NCBI GenBank assembly: GCA_964615935.1
Contig: CAZTTG010000096.1
Location: 1 to 24,436, forward strand
DNA: 24,436 nucleotides
Origin: CAZTTG01 sp964615935
Lineage (GTDB): Bacteria; Planctomycetota; UBA1135; GCA-002686595
Direction of reading: 5' to 3'
Shown: positions 1 to 7,442 of the stretch, in pieces
Layout: every line of letters begins with the position of its first letter
How positions within the stretch are numbered: the first letter of the stretch is position 1
Position numbers and translations under genes: made by a program
The notes under the pieces: generated by a model
Seen by the model: only the letters and a program-made list of their open reading frames with translations
The model's database searches: none
What the model was told of the DNA's origin: nothing

Positions 1-9
1 CCCTCGACC

Positions 10-1218
10 GTGACCGAGAATCCGAACGACCGGCGCGTGGGCCTGTGGCTCATCGGCGCCCGTGGATCGGTGGCCACCTGCGCGAGCTACGGGTTGATCG
101 GCCTGCGCAGCGGGCTGATCGAAGCCGTCGGCCTGTGCACCGAGCGCCCCCCCTTCGACGCCCTCCCCCTGATCCCCCTCGACGCCCTCGTGCTGGGCGG
201 ACACGACGTGTGCCGGCGCGGGTTGACGCAGTCGGCCGGCGAGCTGGTGCGCACCGGCATCCTCAGCCCCGAGCTGGTGGCGGCCACCAGCTCCGAGGCG
301 GCCGCCTTCGAGTCCCGCCTCCGGCCGGGCATCCTCGACGACGCCGACGTGGGCCTGGCCGACGTGGACCCCGAGTCCGTCCGGCTGGGATCGGTCTCGC
401 CCCGCGAACGGATCGAGCGCATCGCCGACGACCTGCGCGCCTTCCGCGAGGAGCAGGAGCTCCAGCGGGTGATCGTCGTGAGCCTGGCGAGCACCGAGGC
501 CTGGCGCGGCGCGCAGCCCGAGTGGGAGGCGCTCGACCGCCTGGAGGAATCCCTCGATCGGGGCGAGCCCCAGCCGGCCTCGGTCCTGTACGCCCACGCC
601 GCCCTCTCCTCCGGCTGCCCCTTCGTGAACTTCACGCCCAGCCCGGGCTCCTCCATCCCGGCCCTGCGCGAGCTGGCGAGACGCCAGGGCCTGCCCCACT
701 GCGGCAGCGACGGCAAGACCGGCGAGACCCTGATGAAGACCGCCCTGGCGCCGATGTTCACCGCGCGGGCGCTGCGGGTGCTCTCCTGGCAGGGCTACAA
801 CATGCTGGGGAACCGCGACGGCGAGGTGCTCGCCGACCCGCTGCACTGCGAGGCCAAGCTGCGCAACAAGGACCGGGTGCTGCACGACATCCTGGGCGAG
901 CCGAGCCCGCACACGCACGTCGGCATCGACTACGTCCCCTCGCTGGAGGACTGGAAGACCGCCTGGGACTTCATCCACTTCGAGGGCTTCCTGGGCGTGC
1001 GCATGAGCCTGCAGTTCACCTGGTCGGGCAGCGACTCGGCCCTGGCGGCTCCCCTGGTGCTGGACCTGGTGCGGCTGACCGACCTGGCGGCCGAGCGGGG
1101 CGAGGCGGGCGAGATGGCGCACACCGCCTGCTTCTTCAAGTCCCCCCTGGCGGGGGGCACCCAGGACTTCCACGCGCAGTTCCGCGCGCTGCTCGACTAC
1201 GTCGGGCCCCGCCTCTGA
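10..1218 (+). CDS. ino1: Myo-inositol-1-phosphate synthase (inositol-3-phosphate synthase family)
   Basis: NAD-dependent isomerisation of glucose 6-phosphate to inositol 3-phosphate, the first step to inositol lipids and inositol-based solutes, in the cytoplasm. A Rossmann glycine motif GARGSVAT lies at residues 16-23. The family core follows: SSGCPFVNFTPSPGSS, then GSDGKTGETLMKTALAPMF, carrying conserved lysines near the active site, then GYNMLGNRDGEVL and HCEAKLRNKDRVLHDIL. About 402 residues is within the bacterial size range. The GTG at position 10 is the first start visible, but the frame is open to the window edge and no ribosome binding site can be seen, so the true start may lie upstream. 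It ends in TGA and stands alone on this strand, followed by a 182-bp gap. The family assignment is secure; the N-terminus is not. Confidence 0.9.
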   Translation: MTENPNDRRVGLWLIGARGSVATCASYGLIGLRSGLIEAVGLCTERPPFDALPLIPLDALVLGGHDVCRRGLTQSAGELVRTGILSPELVAATSSEAAAFESRLRPGILDDADVGLADVDPESVRLGSVSPRERIERIADDLRAFREEQELQRVIVVSLASTEAWRGAQPEWEALDRLEESLDRGEPQPASVLYAHAALSSGCPFVNFTPSPGSSIPALRELARRQGLPHCGSDGKTGETLMKTALAPMFTARALRVLSWQGYNMLGNRDGEVLADPLHCEAKLRNKDRVLHDILGEPSPHTHVGIDYVPSLEDWKTAWDFIHFEGFLGVRMSLQFTWSGSDSALAAPLVLDLVRLTDLAAERGEAGEMAHTACFFKSPLAGGTQDFHAQFRALLDYVGPRL

Positions 1219-1400
1219 GCCGACCCGGAGCCGAGCTGTACCGATTGGTATAGCAAAGATCCCGGGATTCCCGTGCCGGATCCGGGGCCCTCGGGGATCC
1301 AGAAGGGGGAGGGAAAGGCAGAGACCCGCATTTTTACCGGTAGCCGCGGAATCCCTTCCCACTAACCTGCGTAGTCGCAGAGCGTTCCCTGGCGATTCCC

Positions 1401-1856
1401 ATGCCCATTGTCCGGCTTTCAGCGATCGTGCTGCTCGTGGTGGCCGGGACCTTCCTGGCCCTGAGGTGGTACCTCCAGGCCGCCGCCGAGCCCGCTCCGG
1501 CCCCCTCCTTCGGGAGCGTCTGGGCCGCTCCCCCCGTCGTCCCCGAACCGGAGCCGGCGGAGAAGCCGGCCCCCGTCCGCACGGCGCGCCGCCGGGTCCA
1601 GGCGGACCGCTCCAGCCGGGCCCCCGAGGCCCCTCCCGTCCGCGAGGCCGCCCCGATCGAGCGCACCTCCTTCCGGCCCCGGGACCGCGGCAGCGTGGGG
1701 GTGTCCATCGAGGTCGGCGCCGAGGACTCCCTCTTCCCGCCCGAGCCCGATGAGTGGATCGAGGAGGAGGTCGAGGCGGGGGAGCCCTGCCCCCTGGAGC
1801 CCGTGGAGCTCCCCCCGGGGCTCGAGCTCGGCGAGGACGCCGTAGAGGGCGCCTGA
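1401..1856 (+). CDS. Small membrane-anchored Pro/Glu-rich protein, unknown function
   Basis: No recognised family. The 151 residues start with a hydrophobic segment (about 5-27, AIVLLVVAGTFLALRWYL) that would act as an uncleaved anchor. The rest is low complexity: an Ala/Pro stretch, a basic patch (TARRRVQADRSSR) and an acidic Glu/Pro-rich C-terminus. It is probably a bitopic protein with a disordered extracytoplasmic part. No Shine-Dalgarno is visible before the ATG. A TAACCT hexamer at 1363-1368 could be a -10 element giving a leader of about 25 nt. The 182-bp gap upstream contains short palindromes around GGATCC and CCCGGG but nothing I can identify. The gene converges on the hydrolase at 1875 with an 18-bp gap. 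It is real by codon bias and its hydrophobic start, but its function is unknown. Confidence 0.6.
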   Translation: MPIVRLSAIVLLVVAGTFLALRWYLQAAAEPAPAPSFGSVWAAPPVVPEPEPAEKPAPVRTARRRVQADRSSRAPEAPPVREAAPIERTSFRPRDRGSVGVSIEVGAEDSLFPPEPDEWIEEEVEAGEPCPLEPVELPPGLELGEDAVEGA

Positions 1857-1863
1857 GCCCGCG

Positions 1864-1876
1864 GACCCGGCGGGTC
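1864..1876. terminator. Possible shared hairpin between convergent genes
   Basis: GACCC, loop GGC, GGGTC form a perfect 5-bp stem exactly between the stop codons of the convergent genes ending at 1856 and 1875. There is no T-tract on either strand, so this would be at most a hairpin-only, bidirectional 3' end. Confidence 0.25.
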
Positions 1877-2573
1877 AGCGGGGCCAGGTGCGCGCCTCCC
1901 ACGCGTCGACGAGCTCGCACAGGTTCTCCCGCACCTCCCGCGCGCTGCGCCCGCTCGCGGCCTCCACCTCGAAGCCGTGGTCGGCCCCCTCGAGGATCTC
2001 CAGCCGGACCGGGCCTCCCAGGCGCTCGATCTCTCGCCGCAGGAGGTCGAGGTCGCAGAAGGGGTCGCGGGTGCCCTGCAGGAAGAGCGAGGGCCTCTGG
2101 ATCCGCCCGAAGTGCTCGCTGCGCAGCTTCTCGGGCCTTCCGGGCGGGTGCAGCGGGAAGCCGAGGTGCACCAGGCCGTCGTGTGGGCATCCCTCCGCCG
2201 CCAGCAGGCTGCCCATCCGCGCCCCCAGGGACTTGCCGCAGAGCAGGAGCCGCCTGCCGGGCGCCCGCTCACGAAGGGCTTCGAGCGCCCGCGCGTGGGT
2301 GGCGAGCAGCAGGGATCGCGGGTCGGGCCGCGGCGCAAGGCCCCCGCGCTCGCGCAGCTCCATGTACGGGTAGTGGAAGCGCAGGGCCGTCAGGCCGCGG
2401 CGGCACAGGCCCTCGGCCACGGCGGTGAGCAGCGGAGAGCTCATGGGCGCGCTGGCCCCGTGGGCCAGGAGCACCGCGCCGCGCTCGGCGCCGGGCGCGG
2501 GCTCGTCCAGGATCGCGCTCGCCGCGGCGATCCCGGGGGCGTCGACGGGGATGGAGAGCTCGGTCGTGGTCAC
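1875..2573 (-). CDS. Alpha/beta hydrolase, KANL3/Tex30 (dienelactone-hydrolase-like) family
   Basis: Serine hydrolase of the alpha/beta fold, 232 residues, cytoplasmic, substrate unknown. The oxyanion region LLAHGAS is at 35-41, the nucleophile elbow GKSLGAR at 113-119 (Ser115), the acid in LQGTRDPF (Asp170) and the histidine in GADHGF (His199). Spacing and motifs fit the KAN/Tex30 group of small hydrolases rather than classic dienelactone hydrolases. The start is GTG at 2573. No Shine-Dalgarno precedes it; instead a TAACCT hexamer on the minus strand (2585-2580) sits 6 nt before the start, so the mRNA may be leaderless. It diverges from the methyltransferase gene across only 23 bp. Confidence 0.85.
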   Translation of the reverse strand: MTTTELSIPVDAPGIAAASAILDEPAPGAERGAVLLAHGASAPMSSPLLTAVAEGLCRRGLTALRFHYPYMELRERGGLAPRPDPRSLLLATHARALEALRERAPGRRLLLCGKSLGARMGSLLAAEGCPHDGLVHLGFPLHPPGRPEKLRSEHFGRIQRPSLFLQGTRDPFCDLDLLRREIERLGGPVRLEILEGADHGFEVEAASGRSAREVRENLCELVDAWEARTWPR

Positions 2574-2579
2574 CGCCAG

Positions 2580-2589
2580 AGGTTACCCT
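2580..2589. promoter_or_regulatory. Overlapping back-to-back -10-like elements (bidirectional, leaderless)
   Basis: In the 23-bp gap between divergent starts, the plus strand has TACCCT (2584-2589) 7 nt before the ATG at 2597. The minus strand has TAACCT (2585-2580) 6 nt before the GTG at 2573. The hexamers overlap by the shared TA and sit in a near-palindrome AGAGG-TTAC-CCTCT (2578-2591). Both fit the TAnnnT form of a GC-rich -10. The spacing to the start codons leaves no room for a ribosome binding site. Confidence 0.45.
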
Positions 2590-2596
2590 CTAGGCG

Positions 2597-3292
2597 ATGA
2601 GACCCAAGCCGCCGCTCACGCTGCAGACCTCCACCCTGTGGTACTACCCCTCCCAGCAGTACGGGGGCGAGGTCCAGGGCGATCCGCGCCACGCCGGCCG
2701 CACGCCCTCGTACGTGGTGTGGAACCTGCTCGAGCGCTACACGCGCGAGAAGGACCTGGTGGTGGATCCCTTCTGCGGGGGCGGCACGACCCTCGACGTG
2801 GCCCGGCAGCTGGATCGGCGCGCCCTGGGCTACGACATCGCGCCCGCGCGCGCGGACGTGTTCCGCGCCGACGCCCGCTCCCTGCCCCTGGAGGCCGCCA
2901 AGGCGGACTTCGTCTTCATGGACCCGCCCTACTCGACCCACGTGCGCTACTCGGACGAGCGCGCCTGCATCGGTCGCCTGGACGCCATGGAGCCGGCCTA
3001 CTTCGAGGCCATGGCCGAGGTCTTCCGCGAGGCGGACCGCGTCCTGCGCGACCGCCGCTACCTGGCGGTCTTCGCCTGCGACAGCTTCAGGAAGGGCAAG
3101 GGCTTCGTCGGGATCGGCGCCCGCTTCCACGCCATGCTGTGCGAGCTCTTCCGGCCCATCGATCACGTCGCGGTGGTGCGCGGCAGCCGCAAGCTGGAGC
3201 AGCCCCACCACCACCGCGCCGCGGCCGAGGGCAACTTCTTCCTGCGCGGCTTCAACCACCTCCTGATCTTCAAGAAGGAGGCTGGCCGCTGA
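2597..3292 (+). CDS. Small DNA methyltransferase (N4-cytosine/N6-adenine type), solitary
   Basis: SAM-dependent amino-methyltransferase of 231 residues. The SAM motif DPFCGGGTT is at 57-65 and the catalytic DPPY at 109-112 (FVFMDPPYSTHVRYSD). The motif order, SAM motif first and DPPY second, is the reverse of the usual beta-class order for PF01555-type enzymes. The segment before the SAM motif (RTPSYVVWNLLERYTREKDL) resembles what precedes it in those enzymes, so this looks like a permuted small form. No restriction endonuclease is next to it. It starts at ATG with TACCCT 7 nt upstream and no Shine-Dalgarno. An RNA substrate cannot be excluded. The class is good; the target base and sequence are unknown. 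Confidence 0.75.
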   Translation: MRPKPPLTLQTSTLWYYPSQQYGGEVQGDPRHAGRTPSYVVWNLLERYTREKDLVVDPFCGGGTTLDVARQLDRRALGYDIAPARADVFRADARSLPLEAAKADFVFMDPPYSTHVRYSDERACIGRLDAMEPAYFEAMAEVFREADRVLRDRRYLAVFACDSFRKGKGFVGIGARFHAMLCELFRPIDHVAVVRGSRKLEQPHHHRAAAEGNFFLRGFNHLLIFKKEAGR

Positions 3293-3310
3293 GGAGGCGG
3301 GCGGTCCGGC

Positions 3311-4741
3311 TCAGGAGCCTCCGCCCGAGCCCGGCGGGTCCTCGACCGGCGGGTCCTCGACGGGCGGGTCCTCGACGGGCGGATCCTCGACCGGGGGGTC
3401 GTCGATCGCGGGATCCTCGAGGGGCGGGTCCTCCTCGATCACCGGGTCTTCGAGGACCGGATCCTCGAGCGGCAGGGGTTCGTCCGGGTTCAGCAGGCCC
3501 TCCAGCTCGGAGGGATCCAGGGTGGGCACCCCCTCGGAGGGCTCCTCGGGCTCGGGCAGCGCCTTGAGCAGCTCGTCCATGCGCTTCTTGAAGTTGGACG
3601 CGGTGTAGCCCGGGATCGAGTAGACCCAGGGGCCGTGCTTGGCGTTCAGCTCGTCGACCTCGGCCTGGACCTCCTCGGGGGTCCTGCCGATGGGCTCCTC
3701 CTCGGGCTCGACCGGCGCGACGGGCTCCTCCGGCTCGCCCCCCGCTTCGGGCTCGACCGGCTCGACCGGCTCCTCCTCCCCGCCGACCGGCTCCGCACCG
3801 GGAGGCGCGGGCGGGGGGCCGAGCTGGGAGTCGGCGCGCAGGCTCTCCTCGTAGCGCGCGCGGAGCTCGAGCCAGCTCTTCTCGTCCTGCTCCTTCAGGC
3901 GGGCGACGAGAACCAGGCCGTCGAAGGTCCAGAACTCGCTCTTCACCACCTCGCCCTCGGAGAAGTCGATCTCGGCCGCGGGGACGACGTCGTCCAGGGT
4001 CAGGCGGCTGATCGAGGTGGCCACCGCGTTGGCCACCCCGTCCCAGGAGAGCTCGCGGCCCTCGGGGACGTCGTCCACCGTGAAGTTGTTGTCCTCGGGG
4101 TTGGCCTTGTACACCACCAGCTCCTCGCCGTCGGGGTGCCACACCCGCGCCGCGGAGACGCGCTCGCGCTCGATCTCGAGGATCAGGTTGTCGAGCCAGT
4201 TGCTCACGCTGGTGTCGAGCCACAGGCTGCCGGTCACCTCCCAGCTCTTGGCCTCGCCGGGCTTGCGCACGTACAGGCTGGGCTCGCCCGCCCCCGAGCG
4301 CCGCGGGCGGGTGTTCCCGATGATCACGTCCGCCAGGGTCTCGCCGGCGGCGTCCCGCAGGGTCACCCGCTTCGAGGTCGAGTCGGCCTCGCCGGGATCC
4401 TGCACCCCGATGTCCGGGTACAGCGCGGGGTTGGAGGTCTTGGCCTCCAGCGTCTCGAAGCCGGCCACCGCCAGGGCCGTCTCCTTGACCTTGTCGAACT
4501 TGGCCGGGTAGCCGCCCTTGGCGGGCATGCCCCACACGCCGTCCTTCTTCTCCAGGGTGAGCTCGCCGTCCTGGCTGGCGACGGTGAGGCCGGCCACGGC
4601 GTTGACGTCCAGCTCGGGGAAGAGCGGCTGCTTCCCGGTGGAGGCGACGCTGGTCCTCTTCGAGCCGTTGGAGACCACCGTCGCCAGGACAACGATGATG
4701 AGCGTTGCGATCCCGAGGATGGCGAGCGACTTCTGGTTCAT
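3311..4741 (-). CDS. DUF4340 domain protein, last gene of the Gld-type ABC operon
   Basis: A 476-residue bitopic protein. An N-terminal membrane segment (about 6-24, LAILGIATLIIVVLATVV) is followed by a DUF4340-type region: LTLEKKDGVWGMP, then ALAVAGFETLEAKTSNPALYPDIGVQDP. Two low-complexity additions stand out. One is an acidic Pro/Glu stretch roughly in the middle (PVEPVEPEAGGEPEEP). The other is a C-terminal run of pentapeptides of the type VEDPP, encoded by 15-bp repeats at 3333-3437. DUF4340 proteins are regularly encoded next to GldA/GldF/GldG-like ABC systems, as here. The role is unknown, presumably extracytoplasmic partnership with the GldG-like protein. The 38-bp gap from the preceding gene lacks a Shine-Dalgarno and carries a strong G-run array on the opposite strand. 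Confidence 0.82.
   Translation of the reverse strand: MNQKSLAILGIATLIIVVLATVVSNGSKRTSVASTGKQPLFPELDVNAVAGLTVASQDGELTLEKKDGVWGMPAKGGYPAKFDKVKETALAVAGFETLEAKTSNPALYPDIGVQDPGEADSTSKRVTLRDAAGETLADVIIGNTRPRRSGAGEPSLYVRKPGEAKSWEVTGSLWLDTSVSNWLDNLILEIERERVSAARVWHPDGEELVVYKANPEDNNFTVDDVPEGRELSWDGVANAVATSISRLTLDDVVPAAEIDFSEGEVVKSEFWTFDGLVLVARLKEQDEKSWLELRARYEESLRADSQLGPPPAPPGAEPVGGEEEPVEPVEPEAGGEPEEPVAPVEPEEEPIGRTPEEVQAEVDELNAKHGPWVYSIPGYTASNFKKRMDELLKALPEPEEPSEGVPTLDPSELEGLLNPDEPLPLEDPVLEDPVIEEDPPLEDPAIDDPPVEDPPVEDPPVEDPPVEDPPGSGGGS
3333..3437 (-). repeat. Seven imperfect 15-bp tandem repeats within the DUF4340 gene
   Basis: On the plus strand the unit GGCGGGTCCTCGACC recurs every 15 bp from 3333, with near-perfect copies at 3333, 3348, 3363 and 3378 and increasingly degenerate copies to 3437. 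On the coding strand each unit encodes one xxEDPP-type pentapeptide. The gradient from near-identical to diverged copies suggests recent slippage expansion at the 3' end of the gene. Confidence 0.9.
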
Positions 4742-4752
4742 GGCAGTGTGCC

Positions 4753-4778
4753 GGGTGGGGGGTCGGGTTCGGGCGGGG
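4753..4778 (+). other. G-quadruplex-forming G-run array in the GldG/DUF4340 gap
   Basis: Five G tracts of 3-6 bases (4753-4755, 4757-4762, 4765-4767, 4771-4773, 4775-4778) are separated by loops of only 1-3 bases. They lie on the plus strand, the template strand of the operon, 12 bp upstream of the DUF4340 start. It fills most of the 38-bp intergenic gap. Confidence 0.5.
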
Positions 4779-4779
4779 A

Positions 4780-6690
4780 TCAGCTACGGCGGGTGCGCCG
4801 GAAGGACCACAGGCCGACGGCGCTCACGACGATCAGGATCGGGACGCCGAAGATGTTGAGGTTGCGCAGCCAGCGGTGGAGGCTGTCGATGTCCTTGCGC
4901 ATCTCGTGCTGGACGTCCCGCAGGCGCTTGCGGGTCTCCACCTGGTCGGCGCGGAACTGCTCGATCTGCGCCTCCTGCTCGGGGCTCAGGATGTACTCCT
5001 GGCCCTCGGCCTTGCCGCGCTGGAGCTCGCCGAGCTGGCGCTCGGTCTCCTCCAGGCGGGCGGTGAGGAGCTGCTCCCTGTCGCGGTACTCCTTCTGGGC
5101 CTCGAGGCGGATCTCCTCGACGCGGGTGAAGGGCCGGGTGAAGCCGCCGCGGCCGCGCAGGCTGATCATGTCGGAGCTGCCGGCGAGGTAGTCCAGGGCG
5201 TTGATCAGGAAGTTGGCGTTGTCGGCCAGCGACAGGTACATGGGCTGGCGCTGGCCGGGCATGTTGATGGGCTGGGCCCACAGGGCGTGGTGCAGGAAGT
5301 CCACGTCGGCGACCACGATGGCGTTGATGGGGCCCTCCGAGGCGGCCAGGTGGCCCTCGGCCGCGGCGGGTCCCTCCTCACCGCCCTCCGGCGCGGGGGG
5401 GCCGTCGGGGAAGGCGCTCTGGGCCGGGCCCTCGATCCGGCAGGCCATGGCGTAGCGCTGCCGGGTGGGCACGAAATCGCGGTTGATGGCCGAGAGGTCG
5501 GGCTGGAAGCGGACCTGGCTCTCATCGACCAGCATCGACTCCTCGCTGCTCTCGAAGAGCGGCGTGACCGTCGTGGTGGACCCCTGCTGGGGGACCAGGC
5601 AGCCGACGGTGGTGAGGTTGACGCCGGTGTTGAGCCGGCTGGTGACGGTCTCGTCCTGGTTGAAGCACTCGCCCAGCATGCGCAGGGTGAGCGGGTTGCG
5701 GACCTCCCGCGCCCGACCCGTCTCGGGGTCGCGGACCTGCTGGGCGAAGGGCGCGTTGGCCAGGTCGCCCACCAGCTTGCCGTCGACCAGGTCGATGCCC
5801 CAGGCTTCGAAGAGCTCCGGCAGATCGGAGCTCTTCTCGACGAACATGGAGGCCATGGGGTTGTTGGGGTCGCGGGGGACCTCCTCGAACTCGGCGTGGG
5901 GATCGACCAGCACCACCGCGCGGCCGCCGCCCAGCACGAACTGGTCGATGGCGTAGAGCGTCTGCGGGGAGAGCTCCTTGGGGTGGACGACGAGCAGGAT
6001 GTCGATCTCCTCGTTGATCTCGGTGGCGCCCGCCATGACCCGCCGCGTCTCGAAGCTCCGCCGGATGCTGTCCATGACCGGCCAGGGCTCGGGCGGCTGC
6101 GGGTTCATGGGGTTCATCATCTGACCCTCGAGGGGCAGGCTCGAGAGCACCCCCAGCACGGGCCGCACCGGGTTCGACAGCCTCCAGACCAGCTCGGTCA
6201 GGTCGTACTCCAGGAAGCGCTCCCGGTCCTGGAGGAAGAAGGGGATGATCTCCTCGTCGTCCACCGAGTTGGCGCCCGCCAGCCCGAAGTACAGGGGATC
6301 GGCCGAGCCGCGCACATTCACGCCCTGCAGGCCGTACTGCACCGCCCGGTCCTCGGCCTCGGTGAAGGGCTCGGGGTCGATCACCTCGACCTGGAGCTGT
6401 CCCCCGGCGTGGCGCTCGAACTCGCCCAGGAGCTCCTCCACCTGGCGCGCGTAGCTGACCAGGCCGGGGTAGTCGCGAGCCACGCTCTTGGAGAAGTAGA
6501 AGCGCAGCGAGATGGGCTCCTCCAGCTTGCCGAGGATGCTCTTGGCCCCGTCCGAGAGGGTGTAGAGGCTGGTCGCGGTCAGGTCCAGGCGCACCGACTT
6601 GAGCGCGCCGGCGGACAGGATGTTGACGCCCAGGAGCAGGACCAGGATCACCACCAGTCCGGCGGCCGACACGATGTTCTTGTTTTTCAT
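4780..6690 (-). CDS. GldG-like ABC transporter auxiliary protein
   Basis: A 636-residue membrane-anchored protein of the gliding-type ABC auxiliary family. An N-terminal membrane segment (about 5-25) is followed by a large extracytoplasmic domain: LTATSLYTLSDGAKSILGKLEEPISLRFYFS is the family signature near 37-67. A Pro/Ala-rich insert lies around PPAPEGGEEGPAAAEG. A long coiled coil (roughly 525-605, EEIRLEAQKEYRDREQLLTA onwards) precedes a C-terminal membrane helix (IFGVPILIVVSAVGLWSF) and a basic tail. The termini are therefore cytoplasmic and the core outside. It begins 6 bp after the permease stop, suggesting coupling. In Bacteroidetes GldG works with GldA/GldF in gliding and secretion, but in other phyla the substrate is unknown, and no other gliding genes are here. 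Confidence 0.88.
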   Translation of the reverse strand: MKNKNIVSAAGLVVILVLLLGVNILSAGALKSVRLDLTATSLYTLSDGAKSILGKLEEPISLRFYFSKSVARDYPGLVSYARQVEELLGEFERHAGGQLQVEVIDPEPFTEAEDRAVQYGLQGVNVRGSADPLYFGLAGANSVDDEEIIPFFLQDRERFLEYDLTELVWRLSNPVRPVLGVLSSLPLEGQMMNPMNPQPPEPWPVMDSIRRSFETRRVMAGATEINEEIDILLVVHPKELSPQTLYAIDQFVLGGGRAVVLVDPHAEFEEVPRDPNNPMASMFVEKSSDLPELFEAWGIDLVDGKLVGDLANAPFAQQVRDPETGRAREVRNPLTLRMLGECFNQDETVTSRLNTGVNLTTVGCLVPQQGSTTTVTPLFESSEESMLVDESQVRFQPDLSAINRDFVPTRQRYAMACRIEGPAQSAFPDGPPAPEGGEEGPAAAEGHLAASEGPINAIVVADVDFLHHALWAQPINMPGQRQPMYLSLADNANFLINALDYLAGSSDMISLRGRGGFTRPFTRVEEIRLEAQKEYRDREQLLTARLEETERQLGELQRGKAEGQEYILSPEQEAQIEQFRADQVETRKRLRDVQHEMRKDIDSLHRWLRNLNIFGVPILIVVSAVGLWSFRRTRRS

Positions 6691-6696
6691 GGCCGA

Positions 6697-7431
6697 TCAG
6701 TCCGCTTTCTTGATCTCGATGACGATGGCGTTGGCCATCAGGAAGCAAACGATCAGGGAGGCGAAGAAGATCAGGTCGCGGGCCTCGATCACGCCCCGGC
6801 TGACGGCCTCGAAGCGCGTCAGGAAGCTGAAGGAGCTGATCCCGTCGAGCACCGCCCCTGGCAGCCAGCCCTCGAACCAGGACAGCACCGCCGGGAAGCC
6901 CGCCAGCACGAAGCCCAGGCAGGCCACCGCCGCCAGGACGAAGGCGATCACCTGGTTCTTGGTCACGGCCGAGAGACAGGCGCCGATCGCCAGGTAGCCG
7001 CCGGCCATCAGGAAGCTGCCCAGGTAGCTGGCCACGATGACGCCGTGGTCCGGCTCGCCCAGGTGGCCCACCGTGAGCCACATGGGGAAGGTCAGGGCCA
7101 GGGCGATGCCGGTGAAGGCCCAGGCCGCCAGGAACTTGGCCGCCACCGCCTGGGTCATGGTGACCGGCAGGGTCATCAGCAGCTCGATCGTGCCGGTCTT
7201 GCGCTCCTCGGCCCACAGCCGCATGGAGATCGCCGGGATCAGGAACAGGTACAGCCAGGGGTGGAAGCCGAAGAAGGGATCCAGGTCGGCCTGGCCGCGC
7301 TCGAAGAAGTTGCCCAGGAAGAAGGTGAAGACGCCGGTCAGCATCAGGAAGATGCAGATGAACACGTACGCCACCGGGGTGACGAAGTAGGCGCGCAGCT
7401 CGCGCTTGAAGAGAACCAGGGTCTGCTTCAT
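6697..7431 (-). CDS. ABC-2 type permease, GldF-like
   Basis: A 244-residue integral membrane permease with about six membrane segments. It starts MKQTLVLFKRELRAYFVTPVAYVFICIF, the typical GldF/NosY-like opening. MRLWAEERKTGTIELLMTLPVT is the conserved cytoplasmic coupling motif of ABC-2 permeases (EE-K/R-x-GT-E-LL). It is encoded between the ATPase (11-bp gap) and the GldG-like protein (6-bp gap). The GAGGAGG ribosome site for its ATG overlaps the stop codon of the ATPase gene, so the two are translationally linked. Substrate unknown. Confidence 0.9.
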   Translation of the reverse strand: MKQTLVLFKRELRAYFVTPVAYVFICIFLMLTGVFTFFLGNFFERGQADLDPFFGFHPWLYLFLIPAISMRLWAEERKTGTIELLMTLPVTMTQAVAAKFLAAWAFTGIALALTFPMWLTVGHLGEPDHGVIVASYLGSFLMAGGYLAIGACLSAVTKNQVIAFVLAAVACLGFVLAGFPAVLSWFEGWLPGAVLDGISSFSFLTRFEAVSRGVIEARDLIFFASLIVCFLMANAIVIEIKKAD

Positions 7432-7442
7432 GGCATGCCTCC

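Noticed and set aside
3293..3322. GGAGGC/GCCTCC hairpin between the methyltransferase and DUF4340 genes as terminator
   Set aside because: Six-bp stem with an 18-nt loop and no U-tract; such pairings are frequent by chance at this GC content.
3333..3437. CRISPR-like array
   Set aside because: Repeats are 15 bp, directly abutting, without spacers and in frame within a gene.
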